Assembly (NCBI RefSeq): GCF_018127805.1 | Contig: NZ_CP072334.1 | Span: 496,001-560,000, forward strand | DNA length: 64,000 nt | Source of the DNA: Prevotella sp. oral taxon 475 | GTDB lineage: Bacteria > Bacteroidota > Bacteroidia > Bacteroidales > Bacteroidaceae | Direction: 5' to 3' | Shown: positions 61,747 through 64,000 of the stretch, piece by piece | Layout: each line of letters opens with the position of its first letter | Numbering within the stretch: position 1 is the first letter of the stretch | Notes under the pieces: generated by a model | The model's input: only the letters and a program-made list of their open reading frames with translations | Databases searched by the model: none | What the model was told of the DNA's origin: nothing | Position numbers and translations under genes: made by a program

Positions 61747-63204
61747 ATGACACCAATAACCATCCTAGCAACCGTGTTAGCCTATTTCGCCGTTTTGTTC
61801 CTTGTTTCGAGCATCGCCCGACGCAATGTGGATAATGCCGCTTTCTTCACTGGTAGTCGCCAAAGCAAGTGGTACATGGTGGCTTTTGCCATGATTGGGG
61901 CCAGCATCTCAGGCGTAACGTACGTTTCTGTACCAGGTATGGTGTCGCAAAGTGGCTTTGGCTACCTGCAATTGGTATTGGGATTTATCGCTGGTCAGCT
62001 TATCGTGGCCTTCGTTCTCACACCGTTGTTCTATCGTTTGCAGCTCACTTCGGTTTACGAATACCTGCGTAACCGTTTTGGACAGCAAGCTTACCACACG
62101 GGAGCATGGTTCTTCTTCATCTCGAAGATGCTTGGAGCGGCCGTTCGTCTTTTCCTCGTATGCTTCACTTTACAGCTTCTGGCTTTCGGTCCATTGGGCA
62201 TCCCCTTCTGGGTTAACGTGGCCTTGTCTGTAGGTTGCGTGTGGTTTTACACCCATAAGGGTGGCGTTAAGTCGGTAATTTGGGCCGACCTGATAAAGAC
62301 CACCTGTCTTATCGTGTCGGTGGCACTGTGCATTTGGTTCATCGCGGACGATTTACAGCTGTCGTTCGGCGGCGTGGTGAGTCACATTAGCCAAAGCGAC
62401 ATGAGCCGCATGTTCTTCTTCGACGACGTTAACAACAAGCAATTCTTCTTCAAACAGTTCTTTGCCGGCATCTTCACCACCATCGCCATGACCGGTTTAG
62501 ACCAAGATATGATGCAGCGCAACCTAAGTTGTCGCAACAGTCGCGAGTCTCAAAAGAACATGGTGATTAGCATTCTGCTGCAATTCATCGTGGTTGCGGC
62601 CTTCCTGATGTTAGGTGTGCTGCTCTACGAAGAGGCTGCACGCCACGGCGTAACGGCTACAGGCGACCAGCTTTTCCCCACCATCGCCACAGGAGGCTTG
62701 CTTCCGGGCGTTGTTGGCGTGCTGTTCATCGTTGGTTTGTCAGCTTCGGCCTATAATGCAGCAGGCTCGGCGCTCACCGCACTCACCACTTCGTTCACCG
62801 TAGACATACTCGGGGCTGGCAAACGCAGCGAAAGCGAAGTTACCCGAATGCGAAAACGGGTGCACATAGGCATGGCCGTAGTGATGGGCTTGTCTATTAT
62901 CGTGTTCAATGTGCTGAACAACACCAGCGTGGTAGATGCCGTTTACACCCTAGCCAGCTACACCTACGGACCTATATTGGGCCTCTTCGCCTTTGGCATA
63001 CTTGTAAAGCGACCTGTGCGCGACCGCTGGATACCCCTTGTGGCCTTGGCTTCGCCCCTGCTCTGTTGGGTGCTCGACCGCCATTCAGAGGCCTGGTTCA
63101 ACGGCTATCATTTCAGTTACGAGTTGTTGATACTCAACGCCCTGTTCACCTTCGTGGGTCTTTGCCTGCTCATCAAGCGAGGCGAGGCCGCTCAAAAAAT
63201 ATAG
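61747..63204 (+). CDS. SSS-family sodium:solute symporter, possible MurNAc transporter
   Basis: This 485-residue protein has about thirteen hydrophobic segments and is a member of the sodium:solute symporter family. Seen are SKWYMVAFAMIGASISGVTY, YLRNRFGQQAYHTG, TTIAMTGLDQDMMQRNLSCR and VGLSASAYNAAGSALTALTT. The substrate cannot be told by sequence, but placing it between NamZ and an amidase-like protein suggests MurNAc or a muropeptide. It begins 28 bp after namZ; the start at 61747 (MTPITILATVLAYF) fits the first membrane segment. Confidence 0.88.
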   Translation: MTPITILATVLAYFAVLFLVSSIARRNVDNAAFFTGSRQSKWYMVAFAMIGASISGVTYVSVPGMVSQSGFGYLQLVLGFIAGQLIVAFVLTPLFYRLQLTSVYEYLRNRFGQQAYHTGAWFFFISKMLGAAVRLFLVCFTLQLLAFGPLGIPFWVNVALSVGCVWFYTHKGGVKSVIWADLIKTTCLIVSVALCIWFIADDLQLSFGGVVSHISQSDMSRMFFFDDVNNKQFFFKQFFAGIFTTIAMTGLDQDMMQRNLSCRNSRESQKNMVISILLQFIVVAAFLMLGVLLYEEAARHGVTATGDQLFPTIATGGLLPGVVGVLFIVGLSASAYNAAGSALTALTTSFTVDILGAGKRSESEVTRMRKRVHIGMAVVMGLSIIVFNVLNNTSVVDAVYTLASYTYGPILGLFAFGILVKRPVRDRWIPLVALASPLLCWVLDRHSEAWFNGYHFSYELLILNALFTFVGLCLLIKRGEAAQKI

Positions 63205-63299
63205 CAAAAGATGGTTAGAAGCAACTGTCAACAGTATTGGTTCTATCAAATCCATCAGCCACATCAGTTCCATCAAGTCACATCAGAAAGGAGATAAAG

Positions 63300-64000
63300 A
63301 TGTTTAGACGCAACATATCAATCGTAGCCCTTTGCCTTGCTGCCCTCTCTACATGGGCGCAGCAGGTAGCTCCAACGACCTTTGCACCCCGCTGCGACCA
63401 GCCGTTGGTAACCAACATGTCGGTTCCCACTACGCCCACACAGGGCCTTTCGGGCAGACACATCGCCGTTTGGCATAGTCATGGCCGATATTATGAGCGC
63501 ACACTAGACCGCTGGGAGTGGCAGCGCGCACGTCTATTGCAAACCGTAGAAGACCTCTACACGCAGAGTTACGTGCTGCCTTTCCTCGTGCCCATGCTCG
63601 AAAATGCAGGCGCAAACGTGCTTGTGCCGCGCGAAAGAGATTGGAATACGAATGAAGTGGTGGTAGACAACGATGCCAACACACTGTCGCCACACACCAT
63701 ATATAAAGAGCGCAACGGCCAACAGGCATGGCAACAGGGACAGGGTGAAGGTTTTGCCTACCGCCATAAGGTGTACACCAACTTTCAAAATCCCTTCCGC
63801 GATGGTACGTTTCGCAGCGTGCAATCGATAAAGAAGGGGCAAGAGAGCCTTGCCGAATGGGTGCCCAACGTGCCAAAGACTGGCGAATATGCCGTTTATG
63901 TATCGTATAAAACCGTGCCTGGAAGCACCTCCACGGCCCATTACACGGTGCATCACCAAGGTGGAGAAAGTCATTTCCGCGTGAACCAACAGATGGGTGG
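63300..64000 (+). CDS. Exported amidase-like protein (golvesin-like domain), cut off by the window
   Basis: The frame opens with ATG at 63300 behind AAAGGAG and stays open to the end of the window (233 codons), so the gene continues outside. A signal peptide (ISIVALCLAALSTWAQ) precedes GRHIAVWHSHGRYYERTLDRW, TVEDLYTQSYVLPFLVPML and NAGANVLVPRERD, the usual start of Bacteroidetes proteins labelled xanthan lyase or N-acetylmuramoyl-L-alanine amidase. From about residue 190 a golvesin/carbohydrate-binding-like segment begins (WVPNVPKTGEYAVYVSY). With NamZ and the symporter upstream an amidase role in peptidoglycan salvage is favoured over xanthan cleavage. The catalytic part is probably mostly outside the window. 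Confidence 0.8.
   Translation, partial: MFRRNISIVALCLAALSTWAQQVAPTTFAPRCDQPLVTNMSVPTTPTQGLSGRHIAVWHSHGRYYERTLDRWEWQRARLLQTVEDLYTQSYVLPFLVPMLENAGANVLVPRERDWNTNEVVVDNDANTLSPHTIYKERNGQQAWQQGQGEGFAYRHKVYTNFQNPFRDGTFRSVQSIKKGQESLAEWVPNVPKTGEYAVYVSYKTVPGSTSTAHYTVHHQGGESHFRVNQQMG

Overview
This window looks like chromosomal DNA of a Bacteroidales bacterium, most likely in or near Prevotella. The support is threefold. Promoters carry the Bacteroidetes -7 box TAnnTTTG. Protein families typical of the group are present: DUF5020, NamZ/DUF1343, YARHG-DUF3160, a Bacteroidetes-type sirtuin, and stacked FKBP lipoproteins. Secreted proteins carry Prevotella-style C-termini. I see no insertion sequence, prophage, integrase, CRISPR array, tRNA or rRNA. 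The gene content is mostly housekeeping plus surface and glycan functions.

Layout. 1-7069: a partial EEP-fold enzyme, a 1554-residue GH89-GH3 fusion and a two-domain esterase, suggesting host-glycan degradation. 7461-11569: DJ-1 family protein, ispD, recG and a small lipoprotein. 12238-14647: a secreted protein and enolase on the minus strand. 15173-21294: a minus-strand tripartite efflux operon (TolC, HlyD, a double ATPase, two ABC-2 permeases) with a divergent AraC regulator at 21446. 22512-29052: glutaminyl cyclase-like enzyme, a C26-M19 peptidase fusion, an Lrp regulator and three FKBP isomerases. 29188-39066: sirtuin, CapA, DUF3160 protein, small ORFs, NAD kinase, a lone chromate-transporter half and a MORN-GH25 lysozyme with its membrane partner. 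39327-42064: fabI and a DXS-like synthase. 42641-52463: six same-strand genes (two CrtI/RetSat-like oxidoreductases, a hydrolase, an AMP-forming ligase, an acyltransferase and an MMPL exporter fused to an acyltransferase) that look like a lipid or polyene pathway with export. 52737-56315: metG and an M20 dipeptidase. 57277-60229: a probable purine uptake operon. 60552-64000: NamZ, an SSS symporter and a truncated amidase-like protein, suggesting peptidoglycan salvage.

The most unusual feature lies between the genes. Fifteen tandem arrays of unrelated or loosely related sequence are spaced almost exactly 22 bp or 41-42 bp apart. Most are built on a short dyad-symmetric core, and they occur only in intergenic DNA. 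The spacing is conserved although the sequence is not. In several arrays the edge unit is a full palindrome that can form a terminator-like hairpin.

Coordinates, spacings and motifs were read by eye. Families were assigned from motifs I recognise, without database searches.
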